A stretch of 64,000 nucleotides of DNA, from the NCBI GenBank assembly GCA_944472135.2, contig OX235268.1:9616589-9680588 (forward strand), read 5' to 3'. Each line of letters begins with the position of its first letter. Positions within the stretch are counted from its first letter, which is position 1. This stretch comes from Trichobilharzia regenti. Taxonomy: Eukaryota; Platyhelminthes; Trematoda; Strigeidida; Schistosomatidae. This document shows positions 25,990 to 40,075 of this stretch, in pieces. The position numbers were made by a program, and so were the translations under genes. The notes beneath the pieces were generated by a model, which was given only the letters and a program-made list of their open reading frames with translations, made no database searches and had not been told where the DNA came from.

Positions 25990-26440
25990 AGACTTGGTTT
26001 CTATTTCAGTGCCATCTATGTTGCACACCTCGTGAGTGCTAACCAGTTTTTTTAGGTCGGATTTGTGCCTTAATGTGAAATTTACTGATTGGCATTTGGA
26101 GGGATTTAAAGTTAGACCGTTTTCCTTGGATCATTTGCAAGAGACATCTAGGTACAGAATCGAAATCAGAAGTGAATTCGATAAACGTGCAGCGGACGTA
26201 TTTGGCACCTTGATCTAATGATGAGACGATACTGTTGTGTAAGACGGCTGCAGCGTCTAGAGTGCACCTACCTTGTCTATAGGCAAATTGTTTGGGTTTG
26301 AGTTTAAGAAGTACTAGTTTTTTCCATAAGCTTTAGAAACGGGGAAGTGATGGCAATGGGTCTGAACTTTACGTTCTTGCTATTGCCAGCTTTTAGGGAC
26401 AGGGACTACTTTAATGTCTTTCCATGGAAGTGGTACAACG
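25990..26440 (-). mobile_element. CR1-like non-LTR RT fragment
   Basis: The minus strand reads FRPIAITSPFLKLMEK (about 26375-26328), then KQFAYRQGRCTLDAAA and EFTSDFDSVPR. These are the RT core blocks of CR1/jockey-type elements, distinct from the RTE copies here. Stops and shifts make it non-functional. A (TA)n run lies just beyond at about 26496-26518. Confidence 0.55.
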
Positions 26441-27360
26441 TTTTTGGAGAAAGAAGCATTTAGGATGTGTATCAATATACTGTTCATGCATATCCTTATA
26501 TATATATATATATATATATGGAAGGAGGCGTAAAATATTTTTTCATGTGCATATATATGATAAATGTAGATATATATGTATATGTATCTGCATGTGTCTG
26601 ATTATACATAAGTGCCTTAGACACTCAATAATCTGAAATCACTAAGGAAATAGACTGCACTCAGCATAAGAAAGTTGACTCGGAACGTCTACACCAATGT
26701 CAAGTCAACCAGTGCTTTTACATGAGAGTCAAAAGAGTCATTTGCAACAGCTTATTGTGGACAATCATCAGGAGATGACTACACCTATTATTGAGGACCA
26801 GATGACCAGGCATAAATCATGAGTAACAAGGAACTCTGGCAGTGTGACAAGCCAACGAAGAAACTACGACCCAACAAATATCCCGAGAGAAATGAAGTGA
26901 GCCACAGAGTTATCACCGAACTAATCGCTATCAGACGTGAGATTGAACAACTGAAATCCAAACTGGAAAGTAGTGTGAATTACAGGCATTGTGAGAAGTT
27001 ACACGAGACAGCTAAAAAGTCAAGATCGGCTGCATTCAAGCTGTAATCAAAAATCAAACCAAAATATCATTCAGTAAATCCAGGAATACTCAAATTCGAA
27101 AGTTTTACAAAAATAATGGAAGAAAAATATCCTGTTAAAGAGAGAGATTTCACAGAAAGAAACGCCATCAGACATCGATAAAACAAAGTGAGTGATTAGC
27201 CTATCAACACGAGCGCTGAGTTCTGATGAAACAAAATCACTTGAAAAAGGATTGAACTTCATTCGGGAGGTCAGCTCAGGAGGACTTTAGTGAATGGACT
27301 GAAATAGTGACATGCTACTGAAGCCTCATGTTCCCCGAGGAACTTATGGAAAAATGGTAA

Positions 27361-27931
27361 TAAAAAATGTTGCCTAATCACTGTTGTAATAAAATGAATT
27401 CGCTTATATACACATAAGTTAGTCATAGTGTTTTTCTCCACAAAGAATATCTAGTTAAGCATTTCTACGAACCATTTCAGTTAACACTAGACCTTAGATG
27501 GCTTACGTAAAGTCATTTAAATTGTACTAATTATTCTACACGAATATTCGAGTGATGTTAATATGATAAAAGAATAAAGTTTCAGGGAAAAATATTAACG
27601 TGATTTTTTTCACTTTTGTGTGTTGACGAAATAAATAGAAATTCATTAAAATAGTCAGTATTAATCAGGAATAATTCGTATTTTTTTAAAATATTTTGCT
27701 CATCAGATTTATTCACTCTAAAGAACAATGATAAGAAACTTTGAACTTCATAGTTTTAAATAAAGTACTTTGGTTTTTCAGACATTTTCGATCATCAAGT
27801 AGAAAATAAACACAAACGGCTTATTCTAAGTATTATCATCAGGTAAATGAAGTTAGACTTTGTGAAGTATTCTATTGAATTCACTGAATAGTGAAAAACT
27901 CGCTCTGTTTCATTACCTTATCGTTTTATAC
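27361..27931. other. AT-rich spacer before block A'
   Basis: No feature recognised; the block A' match begins at 27932. Confidence 0.4.
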
Positions 27932-30026
27932 ACTTACTTCATCGGATATCTAAACAGCTGTCTGGTATGCTAGGGGTTCTAAGGTATTCTGTTAACTAAT
28001 GGAATCGATCACATTCAATCCAGTTGAGATTCGACATTCACTTCCATTAAGTCGAATTCACTTTCAAGAAAGGCAATGTGATCTTCATTTCACGGCGAAT
28101 GGTGGTTACGGCTAAATTAAAGACAGTAAAATGACTTTGATTCGCAGAATCTCAGACTCTGGGACATTTAACTGACTAGTTGGAAACAGAAAGGCGGAGA
28201 GAGCGAGAAACGCACACTATAGACTTTAATTATTATTAATAATATCATTTCATTTTGTTCCAAGTGGAACACGCGGCTTCAGCAGTGCGTCTTCACTTCA
28301 TCCTGCTGTCCGTAGTTAATTTAGGCTGAGCACACGAACCCCCATGAACTGTCATCTCCTGCTCACACGATCTCTTCCATGCCACTTTTGAACCTACTCA
28401 CACCTCATCTTTCCCACTGCAAAAGAGACTGCTCACTTCTATTCAGTATTCTAAGCGACAAAGTTTATTAGACCAAATTATAGAAAAGCAAACTTTAATA
28501 GCTGACTAATACAGAATCGAGGGGATTAAAATTGAGAAGCCCTCAGAATGTAAATAATTACAAATTATATAATTATTCAACGTGTAAGTAAATGATTTTT
28601 TTAATCAATTCAACCGAATTAATATGGCGATAAGCCTAAGATAATATCAGTTTCTGGTAGATAGTTGAAAGTGATTAACACGAAGTCATGAATTCAGGTC
28701 TCGTGCATGTTGAAACACTTTAGTGAGGTGTATCTGTAACCCTAGAGGAATTGCTATGTGCTGATAGAATGTTACATAAAGCTTCAAACTTACTGAAGTC
28801 AGGATGAATCTATTCATTGATTTTATGTACCCACTGTTTGTTAGCTAACCAGTTTATCGTTTTCTTTACATACAGTTTTCAGTATTTCTGATGAATGAGA
28901 AATGCCTCCGTTGCATCGAAATACCTTGAGGGAGACTGAAAAACAACAAAGTGGAATCAGCTGACTCAAATTACGCAATGAATTCGTGGTAGACGTGATG
29001 GTTCATCAATGATGAAAGCGCTTAGTAATATACCTAATGTGTATGATACGTTCAAAATTGTAAAGAATAAAAGTAAGGCAACTTGCATTCTAAAACGTCT
29101 TAAAAAGCTAATAAAAACCTGTAAGCAGTGGTGCAAATCATGCGTTATTATATATATACTAAATATTCACGTGAGTATCTGAAGACCTACTGGCAAAGAC
29201 TGAGAGGGTGTAAACACCCTGTAGGCACTCACTACAATATCAGGAGGAGTTAATGATATTTAAATTTTATTCATTGGCTTGACTCTAACTGGAATCTTTC
29301 AAGTTATGAGCCAGTTGTGAATAACAAGACTTAGCGTCATACTGTGTGTAATGCTTTCACCAAGAATATTCAATAGCTCAGCAATGGATTAAGTTGCAAA
29401 AAGGAAATCTGAGAGTTCCTTGTGAAAAAATACGGAAACCTCGGAAGGAAGCCAAAAGACCCAGAGAACAAAATCATGTGAAAATGGAAATCAGAAAGAT
29501 AACAAAGTTAACATTATCAGTGTAGACAACGAGAATTTAAAACTCATTTAGCCAACTGACAGTGAATGCAGAACAATAACGGTAGCTGTCATTAATTTTC
29601 CACATTTATTCCTCATTTTTTTATCTTTCATTAGCTTGCAATTAGTAACCGACCTGATATTTTGCACTTATAAATTATTCCTAGTAGCACATTTCGTCGT
29701 ACTTAAATAAATGGATTTCAATTACTTGAACCTCGGTGATGCTTTGGTTTTTATTACTACAATAGACTGTGAACGATGTAACATTGCTCGGTTCTTGTTC
29801 GATTTTGGGCCCCACCACTTATTTGGGTCTAGGTACGTCTTACTGATGCAGCCGAAATAGAAATAGTTGATCCTCCTGTTTTTTCAGCTAACTGAAACCA
29901 AAGAAATTAGGGTCCAGATATTTAATAACTGAAAAATGGGAGGAACTAAATTAAGACAAGGAGAGAAAATTACACACAGAGAGAAAAAACAAAACAAAAA
30001 ACTGGAGGATTAGTGAACATACCGAA

Positions 30027-31231
30027 TTAGGTCCACGATAGTTGTAAAGGCTGAACTAGTTTCCTTAGAACACAGAGTTCCGGCTTTTCGATGCATAATG
30101 CCAGAGCTTCTGCAGTACAAAAATGTCGGAGACACAATGCCCTTGGTAGATTTATGTTTACCTTGCAAATCACTCTGAATGATAAGTCAGTTGAGATGCT
30201 GTTACAGGCATTGACGATTGAACCAGTGCCTTCTCTTAGCAGCCATGCTGGATGACGTTCTCTAACACGTTTTGATAAGACCAGCATAGAACAACCTATG
30301 TACCGAGCTCCGCAAGAGCAGGTGAACTTACATATACACATTGAAGTGGTCATATGCGGAAGTCTGTGCTTTCCATTGCTTGAGAGTAGTGGGCGTCTAG
30401 AGAATATCACTCTTAGAGCTGCTGCAGGAAAAGTCTTCTTCAAGGAATTGAAAATTCTTCTTTTTAGGGATATCTGCTGCTAGGTCTCACCTGAATTCCA
30501 GATTCAAATACAGTGTTTTCTTTGGCACTGGAGTGTATTCTTCACTTCTTCGCTTTGGTTTCATGTTCTTCTCCACGAAACGCGGTGGGTATCCATTTTG
30601 AACCACGATACTTTTGAGAAATAGGAGCTCTTCTTCTAAACAGTCATCGCTACAAATTAATCTGGTACGGTTAGCTAGAGAGATGATGAGAGCTCTTTTA
30701 CGGCTGATAGGTATCCAACTGTAGACGTTTGTCAGCTAGTCATTCAATATTGGTTTTCTATGGATAGATCTTTTGAGAGTTCCGTCATCTCTTCTTGTCG
30801 ATTCCACGTCCAGGAATGGAATCTTTGATTCATTTTCAACTTCCATTGTGAACCTTATTAAAGGATGGCAGTTAATAAACTCAGTAAGATAGAATTTCAA
30901 TCGGAGTCATCTTGACAAACTATAAAATTGTCAACGAAGTGTGTTTTGCACAGCAGCGATCTGTTCACTGGTCATTTTAAGATGCCATTTTCCACTCTGC
31001 CCATGTAGCAGTCTGCCAAAACTGGGCCAAGAGGAGAGCCTATAGCGATCCCGCCTTTCTGTCCATAGATGATGTCCTTGAATGTAAATTGTGCATTGAG
31101 TGTGCACCTTAATAACAACTCTTTCATATATGAAGGTGGTATTCTGATACTCAGGTTTTTGTCATCCATCCTTGCTGAACTTCTGATTCTTTTCCCGCTA
31201 ATGTTCCAATGGGTATTTTCCATAATTTCTT
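30027..31231 (-). mobile_element. Penelope-like element, copy in block A'
   Basis: Counterpart of 2096-3300 at an offset of 27931. GIY-YIG part at 30027-30443 (CICKFTC, GARYIG) and RT part up to about 31231 (GQKGGIAIGSPLGPVLAD). It carries the same FVDN defect and the same frame breaks, as expected for a duplicated dead copy. Confidence 0.8.
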
Positions 31232-31687
31232 CGGAGCCACTGTAAGCTATTATACTTTTTTATTGTGTCAAGAGATAGAAAATGTGCAAGACATGCATCT
31301 CAGCCAATTCTGAACTCCTCAACTGAATATGCGTAAACTCCCAGCAGTGAATGGCAGTTTTCTCACTGCTATTCGAACTCATCACTCATCTTTCCACACT
31401 CCAAAGCTTTATCCGCATATGTAACCTACTTATATAAAATTAAGTAGTTCAGTACAAGTAAACAAATTATCAGGTAATGTTATGCTTACATATTTCTATT
31501 GGTACAAATGACGATGGATAAGTGACCTTGGAATAAACTGAATTCAACATACGCCTATATTTTGGTGATTATTAAAATCTGAATAAATCTAATGAAGAAG
31601 CTATAGCTTACACACCGCAAAGTTAAAAAACCTTGTTGAAATTTTTTTCTTAATCACTATGGGACTCATTTAAATAATTGTTTTTTC

Positions 31688-31864
31688 GATTACAGCTTGA
31701 TTCCACACCGTATTTTTGGTACAAGTATGGAATTTTCAGCGTGGATATCGGTAGCCTAAAATTTGCAGGCCGACCATAGATATCAGGTGTGCGTCAGTGA
31801 GGGCTCGAACCCCGGACCATCTGCATGGTCGCCGAGAGTCCTAACCACTGTGCCACCAACGCAC
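31688..31864 (-). repeat. tRNA-derived SINE, copy 2 (duplicate of copy 1)
   Basis: Same SINE at the position expected from the A/A' duplication, with several private substitutions in the head. Confidence 0.8.
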
Positions 31865-32076
31865 AAAATACTCTGTCGGAAGACAGAGCTGAAAAACATG
31901 AGACAAGACTCATTGTATTGTGCCTCTCCACGGAAATCTTTAGTAAAAGGCGAAAGATTTATCCGCAAATGAGGAGACACCAGAGTTGTAATGGTCAAAT
32001 TTTAACAAAAATTCAAAGAACGTTCAGTCAATCTTAGGAGGTTATTATTATTACTTCTTAAATTCAACTTGTCATA

Positions 32077-32340
32077 TCACAGCGGGCAAGCGAATGATAG
32101 TTGTTGATTTCCGTTGCCTTCTGTCTGTAAGCAAGATAAACTGATTACTCTTTGAGAGATAGTTATCGCACTCATTATTGCACCACTATTGCCTTTTCGC
32201 AAACATGCTGGATAATGTTCTTGAATCTTCTTGGACAGCGTGGGCATTGAAAGACCGATATACCTGGCTCCAAAGCACCACGTGAACTGATTAACGGACA
32301 TAGAAGTGGTTAGCTGCGCGATCTTGTCCTTCGTTAACAC
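32077..32340 (-). mobile_element. Second Penelope GIY-YIG fragment, copy in block A'
   Basis: The conceptual translation equals that of 4146-4409; same fragment duplicated with block A'. Confidence 0.7.
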
Positions 32341-33365
32341 AAATTTTTGTGAAAACTCATCACATTTGTTACTACTCTAATTCCATTAACCCCAATTTTC
32401 TTGACCGTTTTGGTATTATGTAACTCCAATTAACAATCTTCATATAATAAATTGAAATAACCAAAACCAAATGTATTAATGGTTGACAAACTAAATGTAC
32501 ATATACATACAAAAGAACAAATATTTACATGAGATTGCACAGATAAGAAAATGAATTCAAAGAAAAGTCAACTTTCGCTGAACTACGTGTTATAGTTTCA
32601 TTCTAATTTCTATCATGAAAACCTCACCCACGCTTGATGGCTGACTGTCTGGCTGCCTGGTTGGCTGGTTGGCTCTTTTCTCTCCCAATTCAAATGTCCT
32701 CGAAAAGATACAGACCACCGAACCTCACTGCGCTGTCATCAGCATCATCTCACTACTCACAGTGACCACTAGCACTGTCACCATGCCGTCACTGCAGACT
32801 GAGTAGATCAACCAGTCCACCAACTGTTGAGGATTACAACCAGCAAACAAGATGTAATTATTAATCAGATTACTAAGCAAACGGGTAATCATAATAATAA
32901 TAATATTAACAACAACAGTACTAATAAGTGTAACTATTTCTATTTGAGAAATCACAATGTTGGTTTTCAAATTTCTTTTAACAGCAATATGGTAATGACA
33001 ATATCGATAATCATAGCATTCGGAGAATGGTTTTTAAAAAAATTCTTTTATGAACTTCTAACACATATTTTATTGCACTCTTACGTAAACTTCAGATGAT
33101 CAATTTCTTTTCGACGTCTTTCTATAGTTATATAATTTTTTATGCAGAAATTTCTTCTGTTTTATACGAGTGATTTTACCTGGTCACTATACAGGATTGT
33201 GTGCCAGAGACATTCTCATGTTATCATATTCATAGCTTCGTAATAACTAAAATTCAGCCAATGTCTAGATATTTTGAAAATGTTTGAAGATATATCGATA
33301 TATTTACATATAAGTTGAATGACTGATTTAAATTTAGGTAGAATTTAACCTCTGTAGTCTCTCTA

Positions 33366-36300
33366 TTTTTTTATTTCTCCATTAGGTTTCTACTGGAACT
33401 TAGGGCTTCAACTGCACGTCTCTATCTGCTTCTGTCTACATCTATAATGTTCACCTCCATACTGTTTCAACTCCTCTTTACACGATCTCCTCCATGTCGC
33501 CCTTGCACCGACGACCCACTCTCCGCTTCCCTTTCGGATTCCACTCAAGGGCTTGACGCACGATATCACCCAGCGGTCACCTCACCGAGTATCCGATCCA
33601 TCTCCACTCTCTCCTCCATATTGGTTGGGCGAGTGGTTCTTGTTTTGTTTGTTCCCATAGTTTCTTGTTGGTGATTCTCTCCGGCCATCTGATCTTCATT
33701 ATAGAGCGAAGATAGTTGTTAATAAGGATCTGCAACAGGCTGTTGGAAATATTCTTTGTAACCCGCCAAGTTTCTGATGCGTATAGGCGAACTGACTCGA
33801 CGTTTGTATTAAAAATCCGGTTGAAGTTTGCGGTTGATGCTGAGTGACGAGGATTTCCAGATTGGTTTCCCGCCTTTCCGCTTATCGATTTGACATCCTC
33901 TTCCATTCCAACTGCCTGTCGTTGAGACAATTCTCCCTGGATAAGTAAGTGGATGAAGTAACCTCTTTCAAATCCCTCCCGTTGATGGTGATTGACGCTG
34001 GATGGTACTGCTGTTTTTGCTGGTGGTGGTTACTTTTTTTCTCAACCTCCGTCTTGTCTATGCTCACTTGGAGTCCCGTCTTTGCGCCTTCTTCAAAGAG
34101 TTTGTCGATTTTCGCTTGTAAGTCTTCGATTTTGTGTGACATCATCCACACGCGAAATCCAGGTTTTCTACGTTCAGGATATCCCTGTCTTCTCGTTTCC
34201 TACTCACTGTCTTACACATAGTCCAGTTCACCACAATTAAGAATATCATTGGTGATAATAAGCACTCTTGTCTGACTCCTGTGTTTACTCCAAACGCCTC
34301 GCTGAGTTTTCCGTTGTAGATCACCTGACATATTTGCGGTACGCCGTAGTACTCGAGTAGTTTCTAAATTACCTGATGGTCAACACTGTCGGAGGCCTTC
34401 TCAAAGTCTATAAAGTTGAGGTACAGGTTTGATTGCCATTCCATGCTCTGTTCGACGATGATGCGTAGAGTTGCAATTTGGTCAGAACATGATTTGCCTT
34501 TTCTGAATCCAGCTTGTTTTGGTCGGAGTTCTGTATCCAGTGCGTACTTTATTTTCTCCAGGATGATGCGGCTAAGGATTTTACTTCGTGTCGACAGGAG
34601 CATGATTCCTTGCCAGTTCTCGCAGAGTCCTAAGTCGCACTTCTTTGGTAATTTCACGACGTGCCTACTGTCAGTAGGCGCATTTCCCTCCTTCCAGACA
34701 TTACGGAATACCGCAGGCAGCATGTCTGCTGTCGTCTCTCGGTCCACTTTCAGTGTTTCAGGGGATATTCCATCTTGTCCAGCTGTTTTTCCAGCTTCCA
34801 GAAGCTTGATTGTATTCAAGACTTCAGGTTTTATTGGAGGATTGGTGTCAACTTGCAGTTGTGTGTGTGCTGTTGTTGGTTTTTCTGGACGGGTTGCAGG
34901 TGGTGGTCGGTTCAATAGTCCTTTGAAGTGATCCGCCCATTGTTTATTCTGTCTACCTTCCTTGGTAATTGGGTTCCCTTGGCTGTCTTTTATAGGTTTC
35001 ACTTGTGTTGATCTCTTCCCGGATAGAGATTTGGTAATCTGATATAATGTCTTATCTGCATTTTCAGGATCAGTGGCCAGGTTGTCGTAGAATCGTCTTT
35101 TGTCCTTCCTAGCACTCTCCTTCACTTCTTTGTCCAGTGCTGTGTAAGTTGAGCTCAGCGTCTCCTTCTCCTGTCCGTCCTTGCATTGAATTATTTTCTT
35201 TTTCACCATTCTTCTCTCTTCTATTAATTTCCAAGTGTCCATTGAGAGCCATTCCTTGTCTTGTCTCTTCTTTCTTCCTAAAACCGTTGAACGCGTTTCG
35301 TTGAGAATCGCCTTCAGAGACTTCCAGTGATCTTCCACGCATGATTCTTCAGTGATGTCGCGTAGTGTTTCCTGCTTTGCTCTGACAGTTGCAGTGAAAG
35401 TGCCTTTTGTGGTTGTGTCCTTCAGTTTCTGAGTGTTGAACTTGCATTTTGGCCTATCCCCAGCTATCCCACAGGCTTTTAGTTTCACCTTGAAAGTCCC
35501 TTCTACTAGATAGTGGTCTGAACCCACATCTGCTCCTCTTCTGGATCTTGTGTCCAGTAGGCTCCGTCTCCACCTTCTTGAAATTGAGATGAAGTCTATT
35601 TGTTCTTGGTGTTTCCATCTGATGAAATCCATATCGCCTTGTGTATGTCCTTGTGTTTGAAAACGCTGCTACCAATCACTAAATCATTGAAGGCGGAGAA
35701 GTCTGAGAAGAGTTCACCAATGTCGTTCATTTCACCGAGGTCCTCTCGACCCATGGTCAGTTCTCTTCCTATGTTGTCTCCTCCCAGCTTCGCATTCATG
35801 TCGCCCATCAGGATTTAGATATCGCCATTTGGGACGTTGTCCATTATTCCTTGTAGTTGTCTGTAGAACGCCTCCTTCTTCTCTTGTTCTGAGACGTTTG
35901 TAGGCGCATAGCATTGAATGACTGTAACTTTCCTTCCTTTTGAGTTGAACCTGGCTGTCATTATCCTGGAGGAGATTGGTTCCCACTGCATGAGAGCTTT
36001 AGCTGCTGTTGGTGACATCATGATGGCCACTCCCTCGATGTGCTCATGGTTGTCCTCTGGGTGGCCGGAATACATTATTGTCTCTCCAGTTGGTAGGTGG
36101 CACCTTCCAGTTCCGTTCCATCTGCTTTCACATATTTCAAACACTTCTATTCTGTACCTTCTCATTTCAGCGGCTATCTGGGCAGCTTTTTCAGTTTCGT
36201 ACATTGTACGAACATTCCAGGTACCCATCCTTACTTTTGCTTTCATCGAAGAAAAGGCACACGGGCTGACTAGCTTCCTGAAGGCTTTCATCAGCCTGCG

Positions 36301-36540
36301 TCATTTCACTTCCCCGATTCCAGCGAGAAATAAGACTATTGTTTATGTTTTTAGAATTTGTAATATATTCATTCGTTGAAGTTTCTGTAGCGATTTGGTT
36401 GTTTTACAGGGGTGGAGTTGCTAGCACCACACCCCAACCCTCCCTCTTTACCCGTGCTTGGGACCGGCTAGAAAACTAGCGAGCTAGTAGTCCCGGCGAG
36501 GTTCTGTAGTCTCTCTGCTGTAGTCAGATCAACCTCACCT
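33366..36540 (-). mobile_element. Near full-length RTE-clade retrotransposon, broken
   Basis: Minus strand, about 3.2 kb. APE-type endonuclease at 36291-35815 (MGTWNVRTMYETEK), a stop near 35816, then MGDMNAKLGGDN (35808 down) and GSDHYLVEG. RT from 35632 to 34364: GISPETLK, PKQAGFRKGKSCSDQI and FIDFEKASDSVD (Phe changed to Ser in the DFEKAFDS block). It continues in other frames with TGVRQECLLSP (about 34290), a disrupted FADD (about 34150) and a C-terminal RWPE / RWIGYSVR part. The 3' end is near an A-rich tail at about 33366. At least one nonsense codon and several shifts; not autonomous. Probably the SR2/Perere-3 group, by recall only. Confidence 0.85.
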
Positions 36541-39500
36541 GCGGAATACTTATGATTCTAATTAATACACATTTGACACACTTTGGCATATGCTGCCAAT
36601 GCGGTTTATCAGGAGAAGATAAAGAGACATTCATTGGCGTTAAAAATCAAATAGCAGAGATATAGACTTGATGCTGGAGAATGCAAATGAGACAGTGTTG
36701 CGGAGATTCATGGGAGACACGAAAAGAACACGAAGAAACACAGGAAAATCTGTGTCCATAGTGAGTTGAAGATTATGTTTACATAATTTCGTATTATAGT
36801 AATATCAAATTCCAAATAAAAAATTTTAAACGGAATGCTTCTTTTTCTACCGTTACAATAGTGTCACTTGAATTCGGTGTGCTGAGTGATATTGAGTAGC
36901 ACAGACATTCACACACAAAGAAGGTCTTTAACAATTGGATAAAGTGACTGCTCAACATCCTCAATGGAATTATTCAGCATACTTTCTTACCTAATATTTG
37001 TTACAAGCATCATTCAGATACTTGGTAAAATAAAATCAAGTTCACAACCTTCCTTCATCTAACTCTGACTTTTCAAGTGCGTTTCATTAAGGTGACTACG
37101 ATATCCTTGGAAAATATACACCTAGTGCATCCATAACGTTTCGAAAATCCCAAATGGCTGCTCTACTTTTAATTGTGGTCTTCAATCTTTTCTCGTTTCC
37201 TACGAAATAGTCAGCCATCAGCAGGATATGCAAATTAACAGAAAACCATTGCAAATCAGGTGGCTCTAGTGGTCAAGTGGCTTAGAAGTTAACATATATA
37301 TCGTGGTGATGCTGATTCATGTGTGGTAAGATTATTAGCTTCAGAAACTGCCACGTAATGAACAAGGTGCAATCTAAGTGTATATCCATCGGCGAGAATC
37401 CAGCTTCAATCACTAGGCGTAGTTTTCGGTTGAGAAATGTGACACTCTCATTTAGGTAACGAATCATACTGCGGTCTGTTGTCATCAATAATTTTCCATT
37501 ATCATAACTTCAAAAAATTAGGACAAATTTTGTAGTGGTCTTCCTTTGTGGCGATTTTTATCAGATTTCAGGAGGATTTATGAATTTGACGAGATGGTGC
37601 GATTCACTACAGGGATGGGCACAAACGTAGAGTTTTCGGATTTTTATTTAGTCTGTTCATCCTCTGAAAATATTCAATAAAATCTATCCTAAGTTTCGAA
37701 AAATCCATGTTCCGTTTGTTATCATCAACTATAATTTCAGACATTCGAAAAATCTGTAATTTCTTAGAACGATTTCCTACAAACTGGTCGGCATACAAGT
37801 TTCTTTGTTAAGTGTATATCAGCTTTTAAAATTCTGTCTGCCACTTTTGAGCATACAATAAAAAACATGATAACTTGTGCTGCATATACGTGACGTTTCA
37901 CTCAGAATTCTCGACGTCATTGGATATCTGATTTTCGGAAATATTTACATCTACACTGTCGTCTGAACTACTTTATTAGTCGCAGATAATTGAAATGTGT
38001 CAACGTATCGCCTCTCAATGAAAATAATGTCGGAAATTATTTTAACACTATAAATTCTCAGAGTTTACACCCATCCACATACACTGACAGCCAACATGAT
38101 CAAAAGCTAACTTGGCTTAGAGCAATTTTTGTATAATATTAGTAGCGTTATTGGTGAAAACAATTTTCTGTTCCGTTCCATGTCGTCATCATTTCAGATA
38201 ACAACCAATTAAATCAGACAAATTTGTTTTCGATAATCATCCATAAAAACAAGATCATCATGTGATTATCTTGAACGGAGTAGACTAAAAGTGTATATTT
38301 CTGTGACATGCACAAACGATTTTATGGCGGTATATATTCGTCTGATTTGTTCCCCGTCAAATAGAGTGCAATGATTAAAATACTAAAAAACATGATAAAT
38401 TAATTGTTTTCGTTGATAAACTTAGAAGGATTAATCGGTCATCAGATCACCAGATTCTTTGTACCAGTGCTAAATAAAGTATTCAGGCGCAATGAAAAAT
38501 GTTACCGTGAAAATCTACCGGTGTAACCACAAATTACCTGAAATATCTTGTAATATCTTAAAGAAACACCGTAAATTCCATTTATGCTCAGAATCACATA
38601 TATCAATGTTATCGATTCACACTGTGAATAGCGATAACTATGAACAGCGAATGACAACTAACGTTTTACTAACACAAACCTTTTATTTTTTATGAATGTT
38701 TAGTAATGATTTTTCACAAATTGTGTGAAAGACATATACCCATTCGTCTGCAATTTTTTATATTATCTCTGAAAATCATATCACTTCAACCTAACATATA
38801 TATATATATATATATACGGGGATTCTGGGGTTCAGCCGTTGGACACTCGATAACTTCCAAAATGTTTCAGGTGTTGATCCTCGCTTAAACCTCGCTTAGC
38901 CATTTGGAATTTCCTTTAAAAAGGAAACCCAGCGGTTTATAAAATAATAGCACCACTATTAATGAAAGGCTAGAGTTCAAAGCTTGATACATTATGTTCC
39001 ACTTGAAACGAAAATGAATAAAACTGGAAAAAATGTAAAAAAAAACATGTGACTGTTGGTGCCACCAAGTAGACAATGTCAATTTCCATACCACCCTCAA
39101 ATTAATCTGAGAAGAAGATTGACCGTTGTCAGATGGAATTCACTCACTCAAACAGGTCAAAATAATCAGGAGACATACTGAGAATACATCAAATTATTAT
39201 TACGTTTTTGGTAGAAAACTTGATCACAAAATATTTCCTGAAAAATGTACCAACAATTTTACTAATTACTTGAATATTAAGTCAACACTTGTCATAAACA
39301 ACTTTGCATATGTACAGTAATGCTGCTTTCTACGTTTGTAATGTTTGGACGGTGGAGTGAAATTAAAATAATAATGATAATATATTCTCATATTTTGTTC
39401 ATTCCAGATTATAGTTTATAGGCATCATCAATACGATAATAATGTATACATGGAGTAGGAATGTTTACAATTTCTCACTAACACAGGATATATATACAAG

Positions 39501-39850
39501 GAAAGGTAATGGAATGGTGACAGTAAGCATGCTTTACATGGATGAAAACAATTAACATGACATCATCCCAGACAGCATTATTATTTGAATTTGTCGAAAA
39601 TGAGCACAACAACTGTAGGCTGCGTTACATGTCGTCGATACGGTGCGCAGAAGTATAAAATAGCTTGTAAAATGTTGGGTAGTTTACGGACAACAATGTT
39701 TTCATTGATACAATCTGCAAGAGGCTCACCACAGCAGTTAGCAGCCCGTTAAACATGCAGAGTGTCAATGAATCAGCATAATTAACACACTGTGATTGAT
39801 TTCAGTGAGGAACGAGAATGACTGTGAATCAATCTATACAAAATGTCGAA
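36541..39850. other. Intergenic, no gene recognised
   Basis: Only short random ORFs, and a (TA)n run at 38796-38815. A possible A-box-like stretch near 37260 is too weak to call. Confidence 0.4.
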
Positions 39851-40075
39851 CGGAGAATGCGGGGTCAGAATATAACCATCGAATGAGTCCGTAAGATTTT
39901 GGATGCACGTCAACACGTTCTCATTACTTATTTCAACCGAACTTCGAACCCACTACTCGGTGGGAACATCATCACTTACTGAGAAATACAGGCACATCCA
40001 GCTGACGAGTCCCAAATAAGACGAAATGCGCATCCTGGATTCCACAGCTAGTTACCATACACGAATTAAATACTA
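39850..40075 (+). repeat. Sm-alpha-type SINE-like element with hammerhead
   Basis: A B-box-like ACTTCGAACCC (about 39951-39961) precedes a complete hammerhead motif (39995-40041). This is the layout of the schistosome Sm-alpha family, a pol III-type repeat carrying a hammerhead. The outer limits are approximate. Confidence 0.65.
39995..40041 (+). ncRNA. Hammerhead ribozyme (Sm-alpha type)
   Basis: The core CUGACGAG (40002-40009) and GAAA (40023-40026) are intact, with cleavage triplet AUC (40032-40034). Stem I: ATCCAG (39996-40001) pairs perfectly with CTGGAT (40035-40040). Stem II: GTC..GAC around a CAAATA-type loop, with one C-A mismatch. Stem III is the short self-complementary TGCGCA before the cleavage site. 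All residues needed for self-cleavage appear present. Cleavage is predicted after 40034. Confidence 0.85.

Larger units (their letters stand above)
27932..33515. repeat. Duplicated block A' (right copy)
   Basis: Near-identical direct copy of positions 1-5570, carrying the same Penelope pieces and the same SINE at matching positions. Those elements therefore inserted before the duplication. A left boundary cannot be set because block A is cut by the window edge. Confidence 0.95.

Noticed and set aside
26819..27046. 75-codon charged ORF (ELIAIRREIEQLKSKLE), possible coiled coil
   Set aside because: No supported splice partners, no homolog recalled, and it lies among retrotransposon debris; may be an element linker region.
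27265..27360. Possible RTE 3' tail
   Set aside because: Only a few matching residues; too short to call.
34416..34931. 171-codon open frame on the plus strand
   Set aside because: It is the antisense of the RTE reverse-transcriptase frame and has no motif of its own.
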